A stretch of 24,627 nt of DNA from an uncultured Dialister sp. (GCA_900543165.1 UQQQ01000032.1:1-24627); one strand, 5' to 3'. Numbered from the stretch's first letter, positions 6,834 to 13,758 are shown. Notes: generated by a model not told the origin, from the sequence alone. Translations and numbers: made by a program.

Positions 6834-7627
6834 AAAAGATACTGATCATCGGATGCGGGGCGATGGGAGGAGCGATCCTCTCCGGTTGCCTTGCTAAAGG
6901 TTTATGGAAAAAAGAAGAGGTCTTCGTCAAGGAGCATTCCGTCGAGGCTTCGGAAGAAAAAGCAGCACGATATGGAGTCTGTGTCTCCAAAGAGGGGGGC
7001 GAAGCCGGTGAGGCGGATCTGGTCATTGTGGCCGTGAAGCCGAACGTGGTTCCTTCTGTGCTGGAAGAATTGTCCCGGCATGCGCCCCGCCGGGTTCTTT
7101 CTATTGCAGCCGCTGTCACGATCGAGACACTGGAAAAGGCTCTCCCGAAGGGGACAGAGGTCATCCGTGTCATGCCGAATACCCCGGCTTCGGTCGGAGA
7201 AGGCATGGCAGCGATCGCTCCGGGGACGCTGGCTTCGGAAGAATTCATCGCTGCGGCGGAGGATATTTTCCGCGCGCTGGGAAAGGAAGCCGTCGTGACG
7301 GAGCGCCAGCTCGATGAGCTCGGTGCGCTCTCCGGGGCAGGCCCGGGATATGCCTTTGTCATCATCGATGCGCTGGCAGATGCCGGCGTCCTGATCGGTC
7401 TTCCGAGAAAACTCGCCATCGAAGCCGCTGCCCAGACGCTGTATGGCGCAGCCAAGATGGTCTTAGAAACAGGGAAACACCCGGCGGAGCTGCGTGACCA
7501 GGTCACCAGCCCGGGCGGTACCACCATCGCGGGGATCCATGCCATGGAGCGCGCGGGCATCCGTGCGGCGCTCATGGATGGCGTAGAAGCCTGCCTTGCC
7601 AAATCGGATCAGATGGCGGGGAAATAA
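6830..7627 (+). CDS. proC: Pyrroline-5-carboxylate reductase
   Basis: Catalyses the last step of proline synthesis, reducing 1-pyrroline-5-carboxylate with NAD(P)H in the cytosol. Length 265, typical. N-terminal Rossmann nucleotide loop IIGCGAMGGAIL (residues 6-17), VIVAVKPNVVPSVL, VIRVMPNTPASVGEG, then the C-terminal dimer domain with the signature ALSGAGPGYAFVIIDALADA, GAAKMVLETGKHPAELRDQV and SPGGTTIAGIHAME. Its start overlaps the preceding stop by four bases, so it belongs to the yggS-sepF unit. proC near sepF is known from other Firmicutes. A proline-type permease lies at the start of the window. Confidence 0.96.
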   Translation: MKKILIIGCGAMGGAILSGCLAKGLWKKEEVFVKEHSVEASEEKAARYGVCVSKEGGEAGEADLVIVAVKPNVVPSVLEELSRHAPRRVLSIAAAVTIETLEKALPKGTEVIRVMPNTPASVGEGMAAIAPGTLASEEFIAAAEDIFRALGKEAVVTERQLDELGALSGAGPGYAFVIIDALADAGVLIGLPRKLAIEAAAQTLYGAAKMVLETGKHPAELRDQVTSPGGTTIAGIHAMERAGIRAALMDGVEACLAKSDQMAGK

Positions 7628-7632
7628 TTAGA

Positions 7633-7910
7633 AATGAGTAGCTAGGGGTTAGGGGTACAAAGTGACTGGTGCCTCGTGACTAGCGACTTAAGGAAACACT
7701 GATTAAAGTTAGGAGTGAAGGTACGGCGAATAAAATTAGGAAGCGCCGCAGCGTTTTATATAAATGATGAACAAACTATTATATAATGAGGGGGATTGGG
7801 ACACTATATGAATTGTGTGCCCCTTCCAGCGCTTCTAACTTCTAACTAAGTCCGGAAGTTGACAAATCGCAATACTAGTCACTAGTCCCCAGTCACTAGT
7901 CACTAGGCAC
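7633..7910. repeat. Composite intergenic repeat, copy D (rearranged)
   Basis: This copy is mosaic. 7633-7685 is a minus-oriented tail (GAGTAGCTAGGGGTTAGGGG). 7690-7705 is the AGGAAACACTGATTAAAG block also seen at 12304 and, reversed, at 3666 and 22073. 7722-7752 is a plus-oriented hairpin module (CGGCGAATAAAATTAGGAAG then CGCCGCAGCG). 7873-7908 is a plus-oriented tail of near-tandem ACTAGTC words. TTGACA at 7859 has no -10 at a workable distance, and TATAAT at 7782 has no -35, so I call no promoter. Confidence 0.65.
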
Positions 7911-7932
7911 CAATTTTCCAAGGAACCAATAG

Positions 7933-8724
7933 ATGAAAGATAGAGAAAAAATTATTCGTTATTTTGCAGCCACCAGTGACGATGCCAAAGACATGGCGAT
8001 CCGTCTCTTGGATCTGGCTGATGCTGTCGACCGCGGACGGCCATTTGCTGTCGGACCTTTCATGTCGCCTTTTGCCGCGCAGATCGGGCAGACTATCGCA
8101 ACACATATGAAGACGGTCACGGTGAAAAGTGAAGGCGGCTATCATGAGGCAGAGCGCGTGCGCATCGCCTTTTCCAGAGACGACTATGACGGCCCCATCG
8201 ACTTTGGCATGACACTCCTCTCTGTCACTTGGGATGACCGTTACCGCCTGATCGGGCATCGGGATGTCTTAGGCTCGCTGATGGGTCTCGGGATTGATCG
8301 TGCCATTCTGGGCGACATCCTCATGCAGGGAGCCGGCTGCCAGATCGTAGCAGACAGTACCATGGCTGGGTGGATCAGAGACAATTTCCATAAAGTTGCT
8401 ATGGTCCCGGTCACGGTCAAAGAGATCCCGATGGAGGAGATCGAGCCCCCGAAGAAAACGGCCAAGGAAGTTCGCGCGACAGTGGCCTCTCTTCGTCTGG
8501 ATGCCGTCGGGGCAGCGGGCTTTGGCATTTCCCGCTCCAAGATGGTGCAGGCTGTCGATGACGGGCGCACGGAAGTGAACTGGCAGCCTGCCAAGAGTGC
8601 GTCCCAGACGGTGAAAGCTGGCGACATCATCAGCATCCGCGGGCGCGGCCGTATCGAGATCAAAGAGGAAACCGGCACGAGCCGAAAAGGCCGGACGGGA
8701 TTGTTGATTGATAGATATAAGTAA
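7933..8724 (+). CDS. ylmH: YlmH-family RNA-binding protein with S4 domain
   Basis: A 263-residue protein with the YlmH layout: an N-terminal domain with GPFMSPFAAQIGQTIA, a central domain with DHRDVLGSLMGLGIDRAILG-like sequence (here IGHRDVLGSLMGLGIDR, about residues 109-125), GCQIVADSTMAGWI, and a C-terminal S4 RNA-binding domain (about 180-245: LRLDAVGAAGFGISRSKMVQ, VNWQPAKSASQTVKAGD, ISIRGRGRIEI). Bacterial YlmH has been linked to 50S ribosome quality control and sits in the division cluster next to divIVA. RBS AAGGAA (7919-7924). It is separated from both proC and divIVA by repeats of about 300 bp, so the usual operon seems interrupted. Confidence 0.93.
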   Translation: MKDREKIIRYFAATSDDAKDMAIRLLDLADAVDRGRPFAVGPFMSPFAAQIGQTIATHMKTVTVKSEGGYHEAERVRIAFSRDDYDGPIDFGMTLLSVTWDDRYRLIGHRDVLGSLMGLGIDRAILGDILMQGAGCQIVADSTMAGWIRDNFHKVAMVPVTVKEIPMEEIEPPKKTAKEVRATVASLRLDAVGAAGFGISRSKMVQAVDDGRTEVNWQPAKSASQTVKAGDIISIRGRGRIEIKEETGTSRKGRTGLLIDRYK

Positions 8725-9012
8725 GGGTTCGGGGTTCAGGTTAATAGGTTCAATGGGTTCTGTAGGTTCGACAGGTTCATAGATTTCTCATCTTTCGTGA
8801 ATACCATAGCCTTGAAGTTTGAAAGCAGGGATTAGTGGCTAGGGATTAGGTTTGCGATACGGGAAAATCGCTAATTTCAAACCTCCGCGGTGCTTCTGAT
8901 TGTTATGCGCCGCACCAACCCCTTTGAACCTCTTGAACCTATAGAACCCGCTGAACCTCTTTCACATGTAATCATGGGACGGCACGCCCGAGGGGCTAAC
9001 CCTGAACCCTTG
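8725..9012 (-). repeat. Composite intergenic repeat, copy E, with GGTTC/GAACC tracts
   Basis: On the minus strand: head GGGTTCAGGGTTAGCCCC (8992-9009) and GGGCGTGCCGTCCC, a tract of GGTTCnnn units (8907-8960), the hairpin module GGTGCGGCGCATAACAATC...AGCACCGCGGAG (8884-8918), then the CTAATCCCTAGCCACTAATC tail. At the far end (8727-8782, plus strand) a second tract of GGTTC units at 9-12 base spacing is present, partly complementary to the first, so the whole unit could fold back on itself. It occupies nearly the full ylmH-divIVA gap. Confidence 0.75.
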
Positions 9013-9050
9013 AACTCATAAGTAAGAATATCATTAAAGGAGCATACAAT

Positions 9051-9680
9051 ATGATCACACCGATGGATATTCATAATAAAACATTTTCCGGTCAGATCCG
9101 CGGCTATTCGAAGGATGAAGTGAATGCCTTTCTGGAAGAGCTGGCGAGTGACTATGAGAAGATTTACCGCGAACACCGTGTGATGGAAGAAGAAATGGAC
9201 ACCATCCGCACGAAGCTCCGCAACTACGAAAAGATGGAGTCGACCATGTCCCACACGCTGGTCATGGCGCAGGAAACCGCGGATAATGTGAAGAAGAATG
9301 CACACAAGGAAGCCGAGCTTTCCATTCAGGAAGCCCAGAGCGAAGCGCAGAAGATCGTATCCGATGCTGAAGCGGCTCGCCGCAAGATGAATGCAGATCT
9401 TCTGAAGGCAGAAGGCGATATGAATCTGTATATCGAAAAGCTCTTGTCAAATTTCAAATCTGCGCTGGCGCTGATCGAAGCAGCCAAAGCCGCTCGTGCG
9501 CCGCAGGCGGTGCAGGTTGCGCAGCCTGCAGTTTCTGAACCGGCCGCTGAGGCGGAGTCTTCTTCTCCGGTAGAAGAAGAAGCGCCGGCTGTAGAAGCAC
9601 AGGAAGCCGCTCCTGCGCCTGCCGGCGGAAATCTTTTCGATGAGGCGGCTAAGACAGTGGCTCCGAAAGAAGAGAACTAA
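9051..9680 (+). CDS. divIVA: Cell division/polarity protein DivIVA
   Basis: DivIVA binds negatively curved membrane at septa and poles and recruits division or growth proteins. The 209-residue protein starts with the conserved MITPMDIHNKTFSGQIRGYS, whose Phe and the following GYSKDEVNAFLEEL form the membrane-binding N-domain. A long coiled coil follows (about residues 28-145, heptad-rich with many E/K), then a low-complexity Ala/Pro/Glu tail (150-200). RBS AAGGAG (9037-9042). Met5 is an alternative start with no better RBS. speE begins four bases after the stop, so the two are co-transcribed. No promoter is obvious in the repeat before it. Confidence 0.95.
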   Translation: MITPMDIHNKTFSGQIRGYSKDEVNAFLEELASDYEKIYREHRVMEEEMDTIRTKLRNYEKMESTMSHTLVMAQETADNVKKNAHKEAELSIQEAQSEAQKIVSDAEAARRKMNADLLKAEGDMNLYIEKLLSNFKSALALIEAAKAARAPQAVQVAQPAVSEPAAEAESSSPVEEEAPAVEAQEAAPAPAGGNLFDEAAKTVAPKEEN

Positions 9681-9684
9681 GCCT

Positions 9685-10542
9685 ATGGAAACGAAACAGA
9701 CCGTGACTGAGTGGGCCAATGACCATCTGGGACTCACCCTTGCGATCACCAAAAGACTGCATGAAGAGCAGACCCCCTTTCAGCACATTGAAATCGTCGA
9801 GACGGAGCAGTATGGACGCCTTCTCATCTTAGACGGTGTTTTCCAGACTTCCGTCAAGGATGAGTGGACATACCATGAAATGATCGCGCATGTCCCGCTC
9901 ATGATGCATCCCCATCCGGAGCGTGTGCTCATCATTGGCGGGGGAGACGGTGGTGTCGCGCGCGAAGTCTGCCGCCACGAGTGTGTGAAGCAGGTGGATC
10001 TCTGCGACATCGATGGCCGCGTCATCGAGCTTTCGAAGGAATATTTCCCGACGATTTCTAAAGTTCTCCTGGATCCACCGAAGAAACTTCATGTCCATGT
10101 GGGGGATGGCATCGCTTTTGCGGCTGCCGTGAAGGATTTCTACGATGTCATCATCATCGACTGCTCTGACCCCATCGGGCCGGGCGAAGGCCTTTTCACG
10201 AGAGAATTCTACAAAAGCGCCAAGGCGGCTCTTAGGGAAGATGGGCTCATTGTCCAGCAGACCGAGTCCCCGATCGTCCAGCAGAAGACCGTCCACGATG
10301 TCTTTGAGGCGATGCGTGACGTATTCCTCATCGTCCGCATGTATTTTTCGCACGTGCCGATTTACCCGGAGTGCATGCACTCCTTCATGATCGGTTCGAA
10401 GAAATATGACCCGCTCACAGCCAAGGTCCGTGAAGACGGCCCGCAGCCGATGAAGTACTACAATAAAAATATCCAGAAAAGCTGCTTTGCTCTTCCGAAT
10501 TTCATCAAAGACCTGATTTATAAGGGAACATACAGCTTTTAA
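9685..10542 (+). CDS. speE: Spermidine synthase (polyamine aminopropyltransferase)
   Basis: Transfers an aminopropyl group from decarboxylated S-adenosylmethionine to putrescine in the cytosol. 285 residues, typical. Family blocks are QTPFQHIEIVETEQYGRLLI, LDGVFQTSVKDEWTYHEM, the SAM-fold loop VLIIGGGDGGVAREV, CDIDGRVIELSKEYFP, and the catalytic region IDCSDPIGPGEGLFTREFY. I chose ATG 9685 because the protein then begins with the normal METKQTVTEW; a frame extending to 9640 lies inside divIVA. It follows divIVA by four bases, an unusual partner. A putrescine/ornithine antiporter occurs at 20025. speD and an ornithine or arginine decarboxylase are not in the window. Confidence 0.95.
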   Translation: METKQTVTEWANDHLGLTLAITKRLHEEQTPFQHIEIVETEQYGRLLILDGVFQTSVKDEWTYHEMIAHVPLMMHPHPERVLIIGGGDGGVAREVCRHECVKQVDLCDIDGRVIELSKEYFPTISKVLLDPPKKLHVHVGDGIAFAAAVKDFYDVIIIDCSDPIGPGEGLFTREFYKSAKAALREDGLIVQQTESPIVQQKTVHDVFEAMRDVFLIVRMYFSHVPIYPECMHSFMIGSKKYDPLTAKVREDGPQPMKYYNKNIQKSCFALPNFIKDLIYKGTYSF

Positions 10543-10545
10543 CGA

Positions 10546-10571
10546 AAGAGACGTGCGTGAGCACGTCTTTT
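10546..10571 (+). terminator. Terminator after speE
   Basis: AGACGTGC (10549-10556) and GCACGTCT (10561-10568) enclose GTGA and are followed by TTT, three bases after the stop codon with A-rich sequence upstream. Confidence 0.85.
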
Positions 10572-10596
10572 GTGGTTGTCGGGTTCATGGCGTCTC

Positions 10597-10711
10597 ACTG
10601 GATTTTCGCGTCGCTTCGCTCCTAAAAATCCAGTTCGCTTGCACAAGTCCTTCGGGTAGCTCCCCCGATGGGGAGCCAAGAACGTTCTGCTGCTTATCTT
10701 AATAGCATTAC
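10597..10711. repeat. Hairpin and REP-like repeat
   Basis: A hairpin with 10-bp arms ACTGGATTTT (10597-10606) and AAAATCCAGT (10625-10634) encloses a CGCTTCGCTC loop. It runs into CGCTTGCACA, also the first ten bases of the window, and then a palindrome-headed repeat (10658-10711) that recurs in the same orientation at 16893-16946 with one difference in 54 bases. Confidence 0.8.
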
Positions 10712-10739
10712 TTCTCTAAAGGGAAACCCCTCTTACGAT

Positions 10740-10855
10740 ATTTTCAAATCATTCGCTGCGTTTATTATTTTTATGCATCGCACCACCCTGTTGAACCCTC
10801 AAAACCTGTTGAACCCATCAACCTGAACCCCGAACCTTGAACCCATTAAACGTTT
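10740..10855 (-). repeat. Composite intergenic repeat, copy F (partial), GAACC tract
   Basis: The segment around 10755-10785 is a decayed minus-oriented hairpin module (GCATAAAAATAATAAACGCA on the minus strand). It is followed by about seven GAACC units at 9-13 base spacing (10792-10848). It resembles the tract in copy E. Confidence 0.6.
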
Positions 10856-10897
10856 TTTCATGCCTTTTCACTATCCAAATTCATAATCCATAAGTAT

Positions 10898-10926
10898 TTG
10901 CTATGTAGCAACATTTTGCCTATACT
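10898..10926 (+). promoter_or_regulatory. Promoter of the SGNH hydrolase gene
   Basis: TTGCTA (10898-10903), 17-base spacer, TATACT (10921-10926). The start codon is about 28 bases past the predicted transcription start. Confidence 0.6.
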
Positions 10927-10960
10927 AATGACAGGAGAAACGAAGGGAGGCGCATGAACT

Positions 10961-12262
10961 ATGACAACCCAATGGAAAAGGCGGCTTGCTGCAGGACTTG
11001 TGCTTGCGGTGCTGCCGCTTACCATGACCGCGGGATCCTTGTATTTTCACTGCACTGAAGTCCGCGCCGCGCAGGTGATAAAAGAGGAGAAAGGGCTATA
11101 CGGCTGCCTTACATGGCCGCAGAATCTGAATGCCGTCAGAAGCGAGGTGGAGATTTTCAAAGAGATCCCCAAAGACCTCAGAGCGGATACTCCGATAGCC
11201 AATGCGATTTACAGGAATACCCAGGTATACACGAATAGCCTCATGCTGGACATGAAGCAATTGCAGGCAGAGAAGCCTCTTTTTTATCGTGTACGGGCGT
11301 ACGATCTGGATGGGCATCCGATCGGTTCCTATTCGCAGCCGGCAGATGTGGAGAGCGCACTTTTCAAGACGGAGCGCAATGCGCCCATTCCGCACAATCC
11401 CTATGGCAAGGGAAATGGCAGCGTCCTTCTTTATCCTGTCTATGCCTACACCGGAAATCCGAATGCTACGCGCTATGAGGTCGAAGTCACGTCGAAGTAT
11501 CCTGAAAACCTCCACGGCTTCTCGCCCTCCGTCCATCGCATCTATGCGAACACGACCGAGCTCACGGATCTCTATGATGACGCGCCGCGGACGGGGACGT
11601 ACTACTGGCGCGTCAGGGGAATGGACAGTACGGGGAAGCCCGTGGGTGAGTGGAGCCTGCCGCAGGAGATCAAAAATCCGGTGAAGCATTGGAAGGCGGC
11701 TGTCTATGGCGACAGCATTTCTCACGGCGGCGGTCATCTCTCTTTCGGGCCTGCCGACCTCGCCTACAGCTATGAGTCGTATCTGGACTTCCCTTCGATC
11801 AATCTTTCCCAAAGCGGGGATACGAGTGAGGCGATGGTCATGCGCTTCGAGAAGGACGTGCTTCCTTTTTCGCCGGACTACCTGCTCATCTTGGGCGGGA
11901 CGAACAGCCTTCGCGCCGGTGTCCCGGCAGCGGATGTGATCTCCGACCTGAAGGAGATCCAGAGAAAGTGCCGCGAGCATGGTATCACGCCCATCCTGAT
12001 GACGCTTCCGCCGATCAATACCGAAAACATCCAGAAGGCTTTTGATGAGCCGACCTATGAGGAATGGAAAGATTCTTTCGATGAGGTGAATGCTTTCATA
12101 CGCGGTGAGATCCATATCGATACCGCCGCGCCCTTTGAAGAGATGGAAGAGCTGCCCACTTGGCTCGCGCTGGACGGCATTCACGGCGACTGGAATATGA
12201 AGCGCATGATGGCGGAGGTCATTAATCAGGAATTTCCCAAGGTGGTAACTGGTGACGAGTGA
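10961..12262 (+). CDS. Exported SGNH/GDSL-family hydrolase with N-terminal beta-sandwich repeats
   Basis: 433 residues. A signal peptide (residues 1-36, RR at 7-8, hydrophobic 9-29, likely cleavage after VRA) sends it out of the cytoplasm. Two repeats follow that look fibronectin-III-like, ending in FYRVRAYDLDGHPIGSYSQP (about 107-126) and YYWRVRGMDSTGKPVGEWS (about 216-234). The C-terminal SGNH esterase domain has block I YGDSISHGG with Ser252 as nucleophile, block II NLSQSGDTS, block III LILGGTNSLRAG, and block V DGIHGDW with Asp405 and His408. Substrate unknown; ester removal from envelope or dietary glycans is plausible. RBS AGGGAGG is ten bases before ATG; an ATG at 10954 is out of frame. 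The last residues, VVTGDE, are encoded by an intergenic repeat tail. Confidence 0.85.
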   Translation: MTTQWKRRLAAGLVLAVLPLTMTAGSLYFHCTEVRAAQVIKEEKGLYGCLTWPQNLNAVRSEVEIFKEIPKDLRADTPIANAIYRNTQVYTNSLMLDMKQLQAEKPLFYRVRAYDLDGHPIGSYSQPADVESALFKTERNAPIPHNPYGKGNGSVLLYPVYAYTGNPNATRYEVEVTSKYPENLHGFSPSVHRIYANTTELTDLYDDAPRTGTYYWRVRGMDSTGKPVGEWSLPQEIKNPVKHWKAAVYGDSISHGGGHLSFGPADLAYSYESYLDFPSINLSQSGDTSEAMVMRFEKDVLPFSPDYLLILGGTNSLRAGVPAADVISDLKEIQRKCREHGITPILMTLPPINTENIQKAFDEPTYEEWKDSFDEVNAFIRGEIHIDTAAPFEEMEELPTWLALDGIHGDWNMKRMMAEVINQEFPKVVTGDE

Positions 12263-12330
12263 CTGGCGGCTGGTATTGCGATGGGGCAATTTCTGAACTT
12301 GGTTAGGGAAACACTGATAAAATCGCAGAA
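12246..12330 (-). repeat. Composite repeat fragment, copy G
   Basis: ACTGGTGACGAGTGACTGG (12248-12266) is a minus-oriented tail that overlaps the end of the hydrolase gene. It is followed by the block TTAGGGAAACACTGATAAAA (12302-12321), also found near 7690 and, reversed, near 3666 and 22073. Confidence 0.6.
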
Positions 12331-12522
12331 TTTGTTTTTGCATGCATGATGAGTATGTGCTTTGGGGCGAGGCGAGACGGAAAGAGGTCTTTGGGGGACT
12401 GTCCCTTTCTCTGGTCCTGCAGGCAAAGGCGATCTCATCGGCTGGACGAAGCATTTCTGACGGGTCTTTATGAGAAATGTCTATCTTTTCCTGTCATTTG
12501 GCGTAAAAGTAAGGAAAGATAC
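12331..12522. other. Intergenic stretch without recognised content
   Basis: No reading frame with a credible start and no repeat shared with the rest of the window. It includes a G/C-rich patch (12367-12412, GGAAAGAGG...CCTTTCTC, partly self-complementary) that could be the end of the hydrolase transcript. Confidence 0.4.
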
Positions 12523-12550
12523 TTGACAAGTATGAAACATGATTTATAAT
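12523..12550 (+). promoter_or_regulatory. Consensus promoter of a non-coding transcript
   Basis: TTGACA (12523-12528), 16-base spacer, TATAAT (12545-12550). Both hexamers match consensus exactly, making this the strongest promoter in the window. No credible ORF follows before the terminator at 12722. Confidence 0.8.
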
Positions 12551-12556
12551 AAAAGC

Positions 12557-12757
12557 ATGTTTTAAGAGCATGAGTGTATTGTCTGTGTCTTAAAGCAAAC
12601 CATTGCCTGCGTTTCGCGTGACTGGCGAGTCATCCCGCCGCGGTATACCCCTATACCACGGTTTCCCGCTTTCCCCATAGCCCCGATGACATCCCATCGC
12701 CTTCATAAGAGCGCAGGCAGAAAAGGGCGGGTCTCCCCTAATTTCCCGCTCTTTTTC
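12557..12757 (+). ncRNA. Candidate small RNA of about 200 nt
   Basis: Bounded by a consensus promoter and an intrinsic terminator, with ordered helices between. Hairpin 1: GTTTTAAGA (12559-12567) with TCTTAAAGC (12588-12596). Long-range stem: TGCCTGCG (12604-12611) with CGCAGGCA (12712-12719), closing a domain that holds GACT/AGTC (12620-12632), the stem-loop CCG-GGTATA-CCCC-TATACC-CGG (12638-12661) and CGATG/CATCG (12684-12699). The terminator comes last. The length fits 6S RNA, but a separate 5' hairpin and a multi-branched centre do not clearly match it. I see no SRP, RNase P, tmRNA or known riboswitch core. The tetR gene downstream has its own promoter, so this is probably an independent RNA. 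Family unknown. Confidence 0.65.
12722..12756 (+). terminator. Terminator of the small RNA
   Basis: AAAGGGCGGG (12722-12731) pairs with CCCGCTCTTT (12745-12754) over ten base pairs with one G-T wobble; the T run is 12752-12756. The loop is 13 bases. Confidence 0.8.
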
Positions 12758-12940
12758 TATTGCGCTTTTTGGATGGATGACCGGTTTGGAATCGGGGGAT
12801 ATCCACCTTCCGTGCCCTGCAGGGAAAGCTGTTCTGACAAATCAAGAGGAAAGCGGCTCGGTGAATGCATCTGGAAGAATGGATTTCTGATCTTTTTGTA
12901 GAAAAACAGGCCCATTGGATAGATTTCCTTATTTGTTAAA
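12758..12940. other. Intergenic stretch without recognised content
   Basis: An open frame of 71 codons crosses here from 12686, but it begins inside the structured RNA, has no RBS and is compositionally odd, so I do not call it. No repeat or palindrome of note apart from CCCTGCAGGG (12818-12827). Confidence 0.4.
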
Positions 12941-12970
12941 TTGACAATTCGTTTTATTATATTTTATAAT
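12941..12970 (+). promoter_or_regulatory. Promoter of the tetR gene
   Basis: TTGACA (12941-12946), 18-base spacer, TATAAT (12965-12970) in AT-rich DNA. The leader of about 104 nt contains a hairpin (GGGGCCA 13032-13038 with TGGCCTC 13048-13054) ahead of the RBS. Confidence 0.7.
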
Positions 12971-13080
12971 TAACCAGATACTCTTGAAAAAGTATATTCT
13001 TATTTGGGGGAAGAGTTGATTTTGAGTTTCCGGGGCCATTCTGAGTTTGGCCTCATTGTTCATGAAAAGGGGACATAATC

Positions 13081-13758
13081 ATGGCACCAGCAGCAGCAAG
13101 AGCTGAACGTATGGTGGGCGTTCGTGCGAATATTCTTAACACCGCTAAAAGACTTTTCTTGGAACAGGGGTATAAAAAGACAACCATTCGCCAGATTGTA
13201 CAGGAATCCGGGATCACCTCGGGCAGCATCTACAATCTGTTTGATAATAAAGACGCTGTTTTCTCAGCGATTACGAATGAGCTTTGCCAGGTGATCGTGG
13301 AGGAAGTGGAGAAGCGCTTCTCTGATAAACCGCTGGAATATCACTATGCAGCGATCCTGGCGGTCGAGCTGTATGCGATCGAGAAGGAATCTGTTTTCCG
13401 TGAACTCTACTATGAGGCCTATACGGAGCCAAAGCTTTTTGAAGCCCTGCTCCATACGCATCTGGATCTCGCAGATCACTACCTCGCAGAGGCAGACTGT
13501 ATGGGCTATCTGAAGCCGGATGAATATTATGCACGCATGCTCCTTTCCAAAGGCGCCATGCTCGGCTATATGGAAGCCTTCGACTTTGACCGCACCGGTC
13601 CTATCCGTGTGCTTCGAAGAGAGCTTTCCTCCCTCATCCTCTTGTCTCTCGGGCTGAAAAAAAAGGACATCAAAGAACTGTACTCCTTCATGCTGCAGAT
13701 CGAGGATGAATGCAGCGAGATCATCGGAGTGATTCTTAGCAGTGTGCATCAGAAATAG
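13081..13758 (+). CDS. TetR/AcrR-family transcriptional regulator
   Basis: 225 residues, typical of the family. The N-terminal helix-turn-helix domain spans about residues 14-60: ILNTAKRLFLEQGYKKTTIR, QIVQESGITSGSIYNLFDNK, DAVFSAI. The C-terminal domain (about 65-220) is helical and should hold ligand-binding and dimer surfaces; it gives no clue to the ligand. RBS AAAAGGGGA (13065-13073). The gene stands alone between its own promoter and a terminator and has no efflux or metabolic gene beside it, except argGH downstream. Autoregulation or a distant target is possible. An acidic C-terminal helix (KKKDIKELYSFMLQIEDECS) closes it. Confidence 0.9.
   Translation: MAPAAARAERMVGVRANILNTAKRLFLEQGYKKTTIRQIVQESGITSGSIYNLFDNKDAVFSAITNELCQVIVEEVEKRFSDKPLEYHYAAILAVELYAIEKESVFRELYYEAYTEPKLFEALLHTHLDLADHYLAEADCMGYLKPDEYYARMLLSKGAMLGYMEAFDFDRTGPIRVLRRELSSLILLSLGLKKKDIKELYSFMLQIEDECSEIIGVILSSVHQK

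Noticed and set aside
7859..7864. TTGACA as a promoter for ylmH
   Set aside because: No -10-like hexamer lies 15-19 bases downstream; the following sequence is the repeat tail.
7873..7908. CRISPR-like array of ACTAGTC repeats
   Set aside because: The units are too short (7 bases), unevenly spaced, without unique spacers and with no cas genes; they belong to the composite repeat tail.
8760..8780. tRNA-like GGTTCGA word
   Set aside because: It resembles a T-loop, but there is no acceptor, D or anticodon arm around it; it is one of many GGTTC repeat units.
11096..12454. 452-codon open frame on the minus strand
   Set aside because: Antisense to the SGNH hydrolase, rich in Arg/His/Asp typical of shadow frames, with no recognisable domain.
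12557..12757. Known riboswitch controlling tetR
   Set aside because: No core motif of the TPP, cobalamin, FMN, SAM, lysine, glycine or manganese classes is seen, and a separate consensus promoter precedes tetR after the terminator.
12686..12901. 71-codon ORF between the small RNA and tetR
   Set aside because: Starts inside the predicted RNA structure, lacks an RBS and has no recognisable sequence features.
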